The position numbers were made by a program, and so were the translations under genes. Below are positions 1 through 7,228 of a DNA stretch of 25,770 nucleotides, piece by piece. Positions within the stretch are counted from its first letter, which is position 1, and every line of letters starts with the position of its first letter. Origin of the DNA: Prevotella sp. CAG:924 (lineage in GTDB: Bacteria > Bacteroidota > Bacteroidia > Bacteroidales > Bacteroidaceae); the NCBI GenBank assembly GCA_000431975.1, contig HF988430.1:1-25770 (forward strand), written 5' to 3'. The notes beneath the pieces were generated by a model. That model saw only the letters and a program-made list of their open reading frames with translations, was not told the DNA's origin and searched no databases.

Positions 1-101
1 AGCTAAACAATCCCCCATATTTATCGGGTGAGCCAATATTATCACATGCCGATATTCCTAAAATGGAATATAGTTTTTTGAATTATCGAAAATCTCTATG
101 A
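1..101 (+). CDS. C-terminal fragment of an unrecognised protein, cut by the window edge
   Basis: Reading from base 3, the plus strand encodes about 32 residues starting LNNPPYLSG and ending at a TGA stop at 99-101; everything upstream lies outside the window. The start of the tail is almost the same, in protein and DNA, as the tail of the truncated gene at the other end of the window (25666-25770, minus strand), so the two genes are probably paralogues pointing out of the window in opposite orientation. I do not recognise the family. The main support that this is a real coding end is the match between the two tails and the fact that both stop soon afterwards. Confidence 0.5.
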   Translation, partial: LNNPPYLSGEPILSHADIPKMEYSFLNYRKSL

Positions 102-137
102 TATAAATATTCACAGTTATATTATAGATGGGTCTTC

Positions 138-152
138 GCCGTAGTCTACGGC
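138..152 (+). terminator. Perfect 15-base palindrome, possible terminator of the truncated gene
   Basis: GCCGTAG and CTACGGC flank a single central T. As RNA this folds into a short GC-rich hairpin. It begins 37 bases after the stop of the fragment at 1-101, and a TTTTT run follows about 8 bases later. The gap to the T run is longer than in a classical intrinsic terminator, so an operator is the alternative reading. Confidence 0.4.
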
Positions 153-271
153 AATGATGTTTTTGTTCATATTTGTATTGTTTTGTAATTGCATTGTTGG
201 ATTCTTGTTGTGAACTATTAGTAGAATTCAACCGGAAATATGCTCAAAATATATAAAAGATGTATATTTGT

Positions 272-302
272 TTTGAAATTATCTCTACATACTTTATATT
301 TG
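272..302 (+). promoter_or_regulatory. Bacteroidota-type promoter of the CorC/HlyC-like gene
   Basis: A TTTG (-33) box at 272-275 and a TATATTTG (-7, TAnnTTTG) box at 295-302 are separated by 19 bases, the standard spacing for the Bacteroidota housekeeping sigma factor. Transcription would start near 308, giving a leader of about 23 bases before the ATG at 331. A second TATATTTG at 263-270 has no matching upstream box. Confidence 0.75.
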
Positions 303-330
303 CAGTATTAATCAATGATTTCATTCACGG

Positions 331-1641
331 ATGGACGAAATTATCATAATTTTATTATTAATCTTTCTTAATGGCTTGTTCTCCATGTCGGAGATAGCCG
401 TCATTTCTGCTAAAAAAGTAACATTGTCTAATGCCGAGAAAAAGGGTAGTAAAGGCGCAAAAATGGCTTTGCGCTTGGCTGGTGATCCCGATCGTTTTTT
501 GTCAACGGTACAGATAGGTATAACACTTATCGGAATTCTTACGGGTATCTATTCCGGTCAGGCTCTTTCCGGGCGGGTAGCCAGTATGTTGGTGCAGATA
601 GGATTACCTGTAACATGGGCTGTTACGGTGGCACAAGCACTTATCGTTATCATTGTGACTTATCTTACCATCGTCTTGGGAGAGCTTGTGCCCAAACGTA
701 TTGGTATGAGTCTGGCGGAGAGTGTGTCAAAGATGATATCACGTCCAATGTATATTCTGTCGCTCATGGCAAGTCCTTTTGTATGGATCTTGTCGAAGAG
801 TACGGAGATGCTGGTCAATCTTCTAGGAGTTAGACAAGCGGAAGGAAAGGTTACAGAGGAAGATATCAAGTCCTTTGTGCGGGAGGGCCGTGAAGATGGT
901 GAAGTGCAGCAGGTAGAAGAGGATATCGTAGAACGTGTGTTTTTATTGGGTGATCTGAAGGTTGGCTCCTTAATGACCCATCGTTCAGAGGTAGTAACGT
1001 TGGACGTGGGCCAGACCAGTGACAGTATACGAGAGGTACTTAGTCAGGATCTTTATGAGGCCTACCCCGTTGTGGATCATAGCTTGAAAAACATCGTGGG
1101 TGTGGTGTCGCTCAAGGATCTTATCTTTAGATTAGGAGATTCATCGTTCGATTTGAAAGAGATTATGCGTCCGCCAATTTATTTTTATGAGAATATGAGC
1201 GTATACAAAGCCTTGGAGCAGATGAAGGAGCAACGTCTCTCCCGAGTGTTCGTATGTGATGAGTTTGGCAGCTTTCGAGGCATCATCACACTTAGGGACA
1301 TTCTGGAAGGTCTTGTTGGCGGTATAGAGGATGTAAGCGATGGGCCTGCAATTACTGAGCGGGCGGATGCCCCTGGCTGGCTGGTCGACGGACGTTGCCC
1401 GTTATACACTTTCCTTTCATATTTTGATCGTGAGGATCTTTATGACACAACACGATTTCGCTTCAGTACTGTTGCAGGGTTGGTAATAGAACAATTAAAG
1501 CATATCCCGCAGGCGGGTGAGCGTACGGAATGGAATGAATTTGCATTCGAGATTGTCGATATCGATGGAGCTCGTATAGATAAGCTGCTCGTTACGCGTA
1601 GACATAACGATAATAATGAGAAGAAACAGGAAGGTATTTGA
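331..1641 (+). CDS. CNNM/CorC-type membrane protein (DUF21, CBS pair, CorC_HlyC domain)
   Basis: The 436-aa product has the standard order of the 'hemolysin-like' COG1253 family. A DUF21 membrane region (about residues 1-190) begins with the typical NGLFSMSEIAV stretch and contains the GELVPKRIG signature at 117-125. Two CBS domains follow (about 212-265 and 277-330), then a C-terminal CorC_HlyC domain (about 345-425). Family members are linked to Mg2+/Co2+ efflux or divalent-cation homeostasis, and the name hemolysin is historical. The cation is not shown by sequence. The ATG at 331 is supported by a well-placed promoter and by the membrane segment starting at once. The gene is monocistronic: it is followed by a strong hairpin terminator and converges on the minus-strand gene ending at 1809. 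Length is normal and no key element is missing. Confidence 0.9.
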   Translation: MDEIIIILLLIFLNGLFSMSEIAVISAKKVTLSNAEKKGSKGAKMALRLAGDPDRFLSTVQIGITLIGILTGIYSGQALSGRVASMLVQIGLPVTWAVTVAQALIVIIVTYLTIVLGELVPKRIGMSLAESVSKMISRPMYILSLMASPFVWILSKSTEMLVNLLGVRQAEGKVTEEDIKSFVREGREDGEVQQVEEDIVERVFLLGDLKVGSLMTHRSEVVTLDVGQTSDSIREVLSQDLYEAYPVVDHSLKNIVGVVSLKDLIFRLGDSSFDLKEIMRPPIYFYENMSVYKALEQMKEQRLSRVFVCDEFGSFRGIITLRDILEGLVGGIEDVSDGPAITERADAPGWLVDGRCPLYTFLSYFDREDLYDTTRFRFSTVAGLVIEQLKHIPQAGERTEWNEFAFEIVDIDGARIDKLLVTRRHNDNNEKKQEGI

Positions 1642-1682
1642 TATCTGAAGATGGGATAAAATAGAATTTTCTGGAAAATGAT

Positions 1683-1733
1683 AAGGAGCAATGCTGTAAA
1701 TAGAAGAAAATCTTTTTTACGGCATTGCTCCTT
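1683..1733. terminator. Long hairpin terminator between convergent genes
   Basis: Arms 1683-1700 and 1716-1733 are complementary over 18 bases with one G-T wobble. AAGA/TCTT (1704-1707, 1711-1714) extends the stem inward. The hairpin lies between two convergent genes (stops at 1641 and 1809), so it can end transcription from both sides. No long T tract follows on either side, but the stem is strong. Confidence 0.75.
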
Positions 1734-1808
1734 GTTCTTCAGTATATTGAGCCGGTGGATAAAGTCTGCATGACTTCCCTTTTCTGGTCTCAAGTCTTTT
1801 GCGATTCC

Positions 1809-2996
1809 TTATTGTAAGATTCTTACCATTGACATGGCAGAGATTTCGCTGTCCGGTGAGACAGTGGCTTTTATTCGATAATGGTTGATAGTATGAGAAC
1901 CGTCAGTCTTGTCGACAGCCTGGTCGGCTGATACTTGTACTCCATATTCATAGACCCCATCTCCTACCTCTTTTTTGTCGATCTTAAGGTCATTGCCCAA
2001 TCGCCAGTTCATGTTTTCAATATTGTCCTTATAGATCTTGTTCATGAAGGAGATTACATCTTCTGGGGTCGCTCCGGCCTTACCAAGGAAGTTGGTAAGA
2101 ATGGCACTTACAGAGCTTTCGAGACCGCTCACGTCACGGCTGTTGACACTTTGGAAGAATTTGCGGAGTACGGCGACGACAGCTTGCCTCTCAGTCGGTT
2201 GTACGGTGTTGGCCTCCAATGTCTTGAGAGCGTTGTTGGCTTCTTCCACATAACGACCGTTAGGATGTTGTGTGAGATACTGTTTCAAGGCTTCTGGGGT
2301 ATTTTGCCGTCCGGCTAATGCCCAGTCGATAGAGTCAATTTTGAATTGTGCTTCTACACGGTGCTCGCTGTCTGGATGACGGGCAAGATAGTCTTCGAGA
2401 GCCTCTTTTGATCCGCTTATAATGGCGTTGTTCCAATCGGCGTCGATATTTTCCATTGCTGCGAGACGGGCCCGTACAGAATCAAGATGTTCTTCTGGTG
2501 CATCAGGGTTATTGTCAAGATAACTCTGCATCACCATGGGATCATTGCTTTTCATGGCATATCCATAAGCTTCTTGTTCTTTGGAGGTCTTGGCCTCATG
2601 ATAGAAATAGAAGCTGACCCCTACGACAATGATGGCAAAGATGAGTCCGGCGATGAGTGCACCATGTCCTTTTTTCTTAGGTGTGTCTCCTTCGTTTATT
2701 GGTGGAATAGGGGGTACAGGTGTCTGGGAAGTTGTTGGAGCGGATGGGCGTGTTTGAGGTTTGACGTCCGCATTGGTGGGTGTCGTTTGTCTTTCCATGC
2801 CTTGTGCTATGGCGCGGTCTGAAGGGGCGCCTGTGAGATGGTGGCAGATAGGGCACATCTCCTGGTCACGGAAATACACCTCCCCGCATTGGGGACACTT
2901 GATGATTTTACCTGCAATCTGTATACCACAGTGAGGGCATGCAGGTGCCTTGTCGCTGATTTGTCGCCCACATTCGGGGCACTTTATTATGGCCAT
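1809..2996 (-). CDS. Zinc-ribbon membrane-anchored protein with tandem helical repeats
   Basis: The 395-aa product starts with two zinc-ribbon units whose four CxxC pairs are C6/C9, C20/C23, C34/C37 and C48/C51. A Pro/Thr-rich linker follows (about 65-105), then one transmembrane helix (about 113-132). After that come three short helical repeats carrying the pattern 'YL..(H/N)P(D/N)' (about 150-255). The C-terminal region (about 268-395) looks like an NTF2/DUF4878-type alpha+beta domain. With no signal peptide, the ribbons should be cytoplasmic and the repeats plus C-terminal domain periplasmic. Function is unknown; the layout suggests a scaffold or sensor at the inner membrane. The gene lies 56 bases after the GH25 gene on the same strand and may share its transcript. 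The ATG at 2996 directly precedes the first ribbon. Confidence 0.8.
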   Translation of the reverse strand: MAIIKCPECGRQISDKAPACPHCGIQIAGKIIKCPQCGEVYFRDQEMCPICHHLTGAPSDRAIAQGMERQTTPTNADVKPQTRPSAPTTSQTPVPPIPPINEGDTPKKKGHGALIAGLIFAIIVVGVSFYFYHEAKTSKEQEAYGYAMKSNDPMVMQSYLDNNPDAPEEHLDSVRARLAAMENIDADWNNAIISGSKEALEDYLARHPDSEHRVEAQFKIDSIDWALAGRQNTPEALKQYLTQHPNGRYVEEANNALKTLEANTVQPTERQAVVAVLRKFFQSVNSRDVSGLESSVSAILTNFLGKAGATPEDVISFMNKIYKDNIENMNWRLGNDLKIDKKEVGDGVYEYGVQVSADQAVDKTDGSHTINHYRIKATVSPDSEISAMSMVRILQ

Positions 2997-3052
2997 AAAA
3001 TAATAATAACAGTTATTTCAGTTTTCTATTACTTTCTATAATATATATCATC

Positions 3053-3748
3053 CTATCGGTGTCGGAATCTTATCTCACGCAATCGGTGCTGCCCCATGAA
3101 CCGGCTTTTGTCCACATATCCATTGATGCCATTTAGGTGACCTTTACCGGTATACTGCCAGATGACGAAGTCGAGGTCATCTTTCAGTATGGGCTCCTGC
3201 CGGGTGTATTGGGCGATCATTACCTTATAGTCGTCAAGCAGTCCCAGCAGATTGTGATCATAGAAATTGGCTCCCGTATAGATGAGGGGCTTTTGATGAT
3301 AGGCTTTTTCCATCAACTGGAGGAAAGTGAAAAGTGAGTCACGAAAAGCTTCTACAGGTAAGCCACCCCGTGTTTCCACATCGACCATAGGTAGCAGATC
3401 TTGGTCTTCCGGCCGACATTGTGCGCGGAAATTGTCCAGTTGTGTCTGTTGTGCCACTTTCGGTCGATAGAAATGATAGGAACCCACTTTTAGTCCGTAG
3501 CGGTGGGCCATATCTATATTAGCTTTATATTTTTCATCCACACGGGTGCCGCCTTCTGTCGCTTTTAGATAGACGTAGGCCATCTTCGACGCGCCTACGG
3601 CTTCCCAGAATACATTACCCTGATAATGGCTTAAGTCGATACCATGGATATGACGGCAGGTGTCTTCACATTCTTGAGCATTTTGTGCGTGGAGACCTGT
3701 GGAAGACAGGAAGACTAAGAGAAAAAGTATGATCCTTATAGAGTTCAT
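3053..3748 (-). CDS. Secreted glycoside hydrolase family 25 (lysozyme-like muramidase)
   Basis: The 231-aa protein starts with a signal peptide (about residues 1-21, ending LHAQ) and continues as one GH25 domain. Visible family motifs are HGIDLSHYQG with D38, the YLKATEG strand with E65, YHFYRP at about 92-97, and the catalytic MVDVE with D123 and E125; WQYTG lies near the end. GH25 enzymes cleave the beta-1,4 bond between MurNAc and GlcNAc in peptidoglycan. This one should act in the periplasm or outside, either in wall remodelling or against other bacteria. I chose the ATG at 3748: the only in-frame extension begins with TTG at 3766 and would place MRIFAT in front of a clean signal peptide. 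A promoter box lies only 5 bases upstream (see the separate entry). Confidence 0.88.
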   Translation of the reverse strand: MNSIRIILFLLVFLSSTGLHAQNAQECEDTCRHIHGIDLSHYQGNVFWEAVGASKMAYVYLKATEGGTRVDEKYKANIDMAHRYGLKVGSYHFYRPKVAQQTQLDNFRAQCRPEDQDLLPMVDVETRGGLPVEAFRDSLFTFLQLMEKAYHQKPLIYTGANFYDHNLLGLLDDYKVMIAQYTRQEPILKDDLDFVIWQYTGKGHLNGINGYVDKSRFMGQHRLREIRFRHR

Positions 3749-3753
3749 AGTTG

Positions 3754-3761
3754 CAAAGATA
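3754..3761 (-). promoter_or_regulatory. -7 box (TATCTTTG) directly in front of the GH25 start codon
   Basis: On the minus strand TATCTTTG matches TAnnTTTG exactly and ends 5 bases before the ATG at 3748. If used, transcription would begin at or next to the start codon. No convincing TTTG box is seen about 19 bases further up. Confidence 0.45.
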
Positions 3762-3838
3762 CGCAAAAGTATTCGTATAGTAGGGGAAGATAGTCCGGAT
3801 TTTTAAATTAATTAAGGGTGAAGGCGGCATGTGTCATG

Positions 3839-4633
3839 CTATTCCTCGATCTCTTGCAGGGAACGGGCGAAGTTATGGAAGAAACTACTGACGGTCTCAA
3901 TAGGCGCATATACAAAGTAGCGATAGCTTCGTCGAAGATTACGTCGCAGCAAGGCAGAATTGTTATGTACGAAGCCCGCATGGCTCTGCCGGAAATGCCA
4001 TTCTTCAGCAGTATCTTCTACGGTATGAGCTACAGAGCGCAGTATCAGACGGTTAGCGGCCGGCTCTACATGGTTGACGAAAGGAAGTTCTTCTTTCTGA
4101 AAATGGAATCCAGCCATAAGCATGCTTCCTTGCAGTTGGGCCATACGTCGCAGAAAGAGTTTGGAAAGCCAATGGTCGAGTTTTACAAAGTCCACTTGGT
4201 CACCTTGGGTACGGAGATAGCTGCCGAGCTGGATGATGCCTGCGAGCATCGTTCCGTGGTTGAGCATGGATGCTGTTGTTTCGACGATGATATGAAGTAC
4301 GTCTATGGCAGCCATGTTTGTGTCTATGGCATGTCGTTCGTGTTGTTCGATTTTGCGCAGTCGGTGGTTTAGAAAGACGTTACTCAGTATGGGCTGGGGA
4401 TTTATTGCAGGCGGTGCAAGTAGTTCTCGGTTGCGCAGCGTATCGGGTATATTCATCATAACATCGTTTTCGTGGTGTTTGATACCCTGTCGGGCTGCTG
4501 CTTCCACACCTTGTACCAATACCATCTGTTCCAGCCTGTTCCATTTGAAGGCTGACATAGGTTCAAGAGACTCGTATTCATTAAGTGCTCCCGAGCGCAA
4601 CAGACGGAAAAAATTGCGGGTGATGATATTCAT
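3839..4633 (-). CDS. Unrecognised mostly helical cytoplasmic protein
   Basis: The open frame extends up to 4873, but the first 80 codons overlap the end of the NhaC-type gene in another frame and are low-complexity and basic. I therefore place the start at the ATG at 4633 (MNIITRNFFRLLRSG), giving 264 aa and a normal 47-base gap after the antiporter stop at 4681. There is no signal peptide or membrane helix. The protein looks largely alpha-helical. Its N-terminal stretch (FFRLLRSGALNEYESLEPMS, then a KWNRLEQ segment) resembles a conserved hypothetical that I recall from Bacteroides. The second half is rich in His, Arg and aromatic residues and has no catalytic motif I know. It is probably co-transcribed with the regulator and antiporter; its function is unknown. 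Confidence 0.7.
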   Translation of the reverse strand: MNIITRNFFRLLRSGALNEYESLEPMSAFKWNRLEQMVLVQGVEAAARQGIKHHENDVMMNIPDTLRNRELLAPPAINPQPILSNVFLNHRLRKIEQHERHAIDTNMAAIDVLHIIVETTASMLNHGTMLAGIIQLGSYLRTQGDQVDFVKLDHWLSKLFLRRMAQLQGSMLMAGFHFQKEELPFVNHVEPAANRLILRSVAHTVEDTAEEWHFRQSHAGFVHNNSALLRRNLRRSYRYFVYAPIETVSSFFHNFARSLQEIEE

Positions 4634-4680
4634 TGAATTTTCGAATTTTATGGCAGTTGTTTGCTGCTGTTTCAGATGTG

Positions 4681-5988
4681 TCAGCCCTGTTTGTCTATAT
4701 CTGCTGTCTGGCTGTATTTGCGCGGATAGCGGAACAGGATTGCCAGCAGGGCAGCCATACCGATAGCCATGGGATAGTAAAGATAGGGGATGATTTCCAT
4801 TGGTGAGAGATGTGCCAGGCCTGCGGCGAGAAGCATTTGAACGCCGTAGGGTAACAGTCCTTGTACCGTGCATGAGAAGGTGTCGAGAATAGAGGCACTC
4901 TTGCGGTTGTCCACTCCGTATCGGTCACCGATACGCTTGGCAATATGTCCCACCGTCAAAATGGCGACTGTATTATTAGCCGTACACACATTGACAAGAC
5001 TTACTAAAGCAGCGATGCTGAGCTCAGCGCCGCGCTGGCTGTGTACATGAGCTGTGAGTATCCGGATGATATAGTCAATGCCACCATTCTTACGGATGAC
5101 CTCTAGCATGCCGCCGGCCATCATGGCGATAATGATAAGTTCACCCATACCCGTGATTCCTGTCCCCATCGCACCGAGCCAACCGAAGAAGTCATAGCCT
5201 CCTGTGATTATTCCGATGACTCCGGAAAGCAGTGTTCCGATAGATAGGACGGCCATAACGTTCATCCCACAGATAGCAGTGATAAGTACGGCAACATAGG
5301 GGATCACCTTCAGCAGTTCGATAGGATGTTCTCCCGGAGGTGTAGACAGGTGATTACCCATTATAGTATAAATAGCGAGGATAAGAAGCGCTGCAGGAGC
5401 TACGATAAGAAAGTTGACACGGAATTTATCGCTCATTCTACACCCTTGCGTCTGTGTAGCTACAACGGTCGTATCAGATATAAAAGAGAGGTTGTCACCG
5501 AAGTAAGCACCCCCGACCACGGCGGCTACTGGCAGTGCTGCCGTCGCTCCTGTCTCTGAGGCGACACCGGCTGCAACGGGAACTAAGGCGACCACTGTGC
5601 CTACACTGGTGCCAATAGAGACAGAGATGAAACAGGCGGCGAGAAAAAGACCGGGCAGCAACATTCCTGCCGGGAGAATCCGGAGGGCAAGCTCTACAGT
5701 GGCATCAATGGCCCCCATACTTTTAGCTGAGGCTGCAAAGGCTCCAGCTAGCACATAGATCCATAGCATCATCATGAGTTGCCCCGAAGACGCTCCACGA
5801 CTATAGGTATCGATGCGTTGCTTTAGCGGGAATCCACCTGATACTGCAATGGCATATATGCTGGCAATCATGAAGATGACAGCCATAGGCACCTTGTAGA
5901 AATCGCCAGCAATGAGGCTTAATACCACATATAGTCCGATGAAGACCAATAGTGGTGAGAGTGCCAGAAGTCCTCCGTATCTTCTCAT
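4681..5988 (-). CDS. NhaC-family Na+/H+ antiporter
   Basis: The 435-aa protein is an integral membrane protein with about 11-12 hydrophobic segments. It carries the NhaC-superfamily signature GGAYFGDNLSFISDTT at about residues 159-174; the FGD..S..SDTT core is diagnostic. Later features include MVxVGTxxG-like glycine-rich helices and a CTANNT motif in the C-terminal half. Members exchange Na+ for H+ or couple ion flux to small organic substrates such as malate/lactate or amino acids. The substrate cannot be read from sequence, although a LacI-type regulator translated in coupling with it hints at a metabolite link. The start ATG at 5988 overlaps the stop of the regulator (ATGA, 5985-5988). 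The length is typical. Confidence 0.87.
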   Translation of the reverse strand: MRRYGGLLALSPLLVFIGLYVVLSLIAGDFYKVPMAVIFMIASIYAIAVSGGFPLKQRIDTYSRGASSGQLMMMLWIYVLAGAFAASAKSMGAIDATVELALRILPAGMLLPGLFLAACFISVSIGTSVGTVVALVPVAAGVASETGATAALPVAAVVGGAYFGDNLSFISDTTVVATQTQGCRMSDKFRVNFLIVAPAALLILAIYTIMGNHLSTPPGEHPIELLKVIPYVAVLITAICGMNVMAVLSIGTLLSGVIGIITGGYDFFGWLGAMGTGITGMGELIIIAMMAGGMLEVIRKNGGIDYIIRILTAHVHSQRGAELSIAALVSLVNVCTANNTVAILTVGHIAKRIGDRYGVDNRKSASILDTFSCTVQGLLPYGVQMLLAAGLAHLSPMEIIPYLYYPMAIGMAALLAILFRYPRKYSQTADIDKQG

Positions 5989-7052
5989 AGCTGTGTCTTC
6001 CGATAGAAGTCCACGTTTTCTTTACTTAACAGTTCAATGGGCATATAGTTTACGGGTTGCACTTCCTGTTTAAGCACGATAGCGCGGAATAGTGCGTCGA
6101 GACTGTAGTATCCTTGTTGATAAGCATGCTGCGCTATGAGAAATGATATGCTTCCTTTGCGGAGGCATTGAGCGTTTTTAGCTACCATATCATAACCCAT
6201 GATCTGGATGTCTCGTCGATTAGTCTGCAGAAGGAAATTACCCACAATATGAGCCTTTGATCCAACGGTGATGCAGTGATGTATGTTGGGATATTGTTCA
6301 AAGAATTTTTCCAACAGCTTGTTTTGTTCTGGACGAGGGGCTGCAAGGGGCAAATCAAGCTCTATAATTTTTACCTCAGGATAGTGCTCTTTCATATAAT
6401 GGCGAAAACCGACTTCTCGGTTGTCTTGTTGCCGGGAGGCTACATGTCCTTCGGGTGTCGTAAGTTTGAAAAGCATGATTTCTTTCTCTCCGTGGGCAAT
6501 CAGCATAAGCATGCGTGCGGCAAAATAGCCACTAGAGAAAGAGTCCTGACCGAAAAATGCCAATGGCTTGAGCTCGGGCATATAGGAATCGAGCATGACA
6601 AAGGGGAGTCCTGCGGCATGCATCTTATCTGTGAAAATGCGTGATGGACCGGCTTCTACCGGCACCATTACCACACCATCCGGGTGACTGGCCAGACATT
6701 GCTCAGCCGTTTCCAGAAAAGACTGATCGCTGAAACGGTCAAAATAATACATTGTTGCTTTTACATGAAAGTCACCACGTGCATCTACGGCCATGCGAGT
6801 ACCTTCCTCTATCTCTTCCCAATAGGTAACCGATTCGTGTCGTGGAATGACAACTGCGAAATGATATGTCCGGTTGTACGCTAGTGCAGAGGCGTACATG
6901 TTGGGTTTATAGTCCATCTCCTTTAATGCCTGTTCCACTTTTTCGAGTGACTTAGGAGAGACATTAGGACGTTGGTGCAACACACGATCTACGGTGCCCA
7001 CTGACACGCCTGCTCTTTCTGCAATATCTTTAATTCTGATTTTTTCGGTCAT
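5985..7052 (-). CDS. LacI-family transcriptional regulator
   Basis: The 355-aa product has an N-terminal LacI helix-turn-helix (about residues 5-27: IKDIAERAGVSVGTVDRVLH) and a hinge helix (about 45-58). A periplasmic-binding-protein-like effector domain follows (about 62-345), which in this family binds a sugar or related small molecule and changes DNA binding. GTVDRVLH in place of the classical TVSRVLN recognition helix is common in the Bacteroidota subgroup. The gene begins the minus-strand block and overlaps the antiporter gene by 4 bases, so the two are probably translated together. Its own promoter region is shared with the divergent sensor kinase gene at 7229, so it may regulate itself, the kinase operon, or both. 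The effector is unknown. Confidence 0.9.
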   Translation of the reverse strand: MTEKIRIKDIAERAGVSVGTVDRVLHQRPNVSPKSLEKVEQALKEMDYKPNMYASALAYNRTYHFAVVIPRHESVTYWEEIEEGTRMAVDARGDFHVKATMYYFDRFSDQSFLETAEQCLASHPDGVVMVPVEAGPSRIFTDKMHAAGLPFVMLDSYMPELKPLAFFGQDSFSSGYFAARMLMLIAHGEKEIMLFKLTTPEGHVASRQQDNREVGFRHYMKEHYPEVKIIELDLPLAAPRPEQNKLLEKFFEQYPNIHHCITVGSKAHIVGNFLLQTNRRDIQIMGYDMVAKNAQCLRKGSISFLIAQHAYQQGYYSLDALFRAIVLKQEVQPVNYMPIELLSKENVDFYRKTQL

Positions 7053-7080
7053 AAAAACGATTACCCATTGATTATTTGCA

Positions 7081-7088
7081 CAAAAGTA
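7081..7088 (-). promoter_or_regulatory. -7 box (TACTTTTG) for the LacI-type regulator
   Basis: On the minus strand TACTTTTG fits TAnnTTTG and lies 28 bases before the ATG at 7052, giving a leader of about 23 bases. The -33 element is not evident. The box sits in the 176-base divergent gap shared with the kinase operon. Confidence 0.5.
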
Positions 7089-7194
7089 ATAAAAAAAAAT
7101 GGATTGTGCGAATACACTTTATATTTAATTGTTAAAAAATACAGATTTCACTTATTTGCCGGTTCACAAGTGCAAAGTTTTGAAATATTCTTGT

Positions 7195-7202
7195 TATTTT
7201 TG
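7195..7202 (+). promoter_or_regulatory. -7 box (TATTTTTG) for the sensor-kinase operon
   Basis: TATTTTTG fits TAnnTTTG and lies 26 bases before the TTG at 7229 and 59 before the alternative TTG at 7262. There is no clear TTTG at 19-21 bases upstream; the nearest, at 7179-7182, is too close. Confidence 0.45.
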
Positions 7203-7228
7203 TCTTTGAAAACGATCATTATCTTTTA

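Noticed and set aside
1440..1793. 117-aa minus-strand ORF across the end of the CorC/HlyC-like gene
   Set aside because: It covers the hairpin terminator and the antisense of the CorC_HlyC domain; the protein looks random.
4634..4873. Upstream extension of the unrecognised 264-aa protein (80 more codons from 4873)
   Set aside because: It overlaps the end of the NhaC-type gene in another frame, is basic and low in complexity, and a better ATG follows at 4633 with normal spacing.
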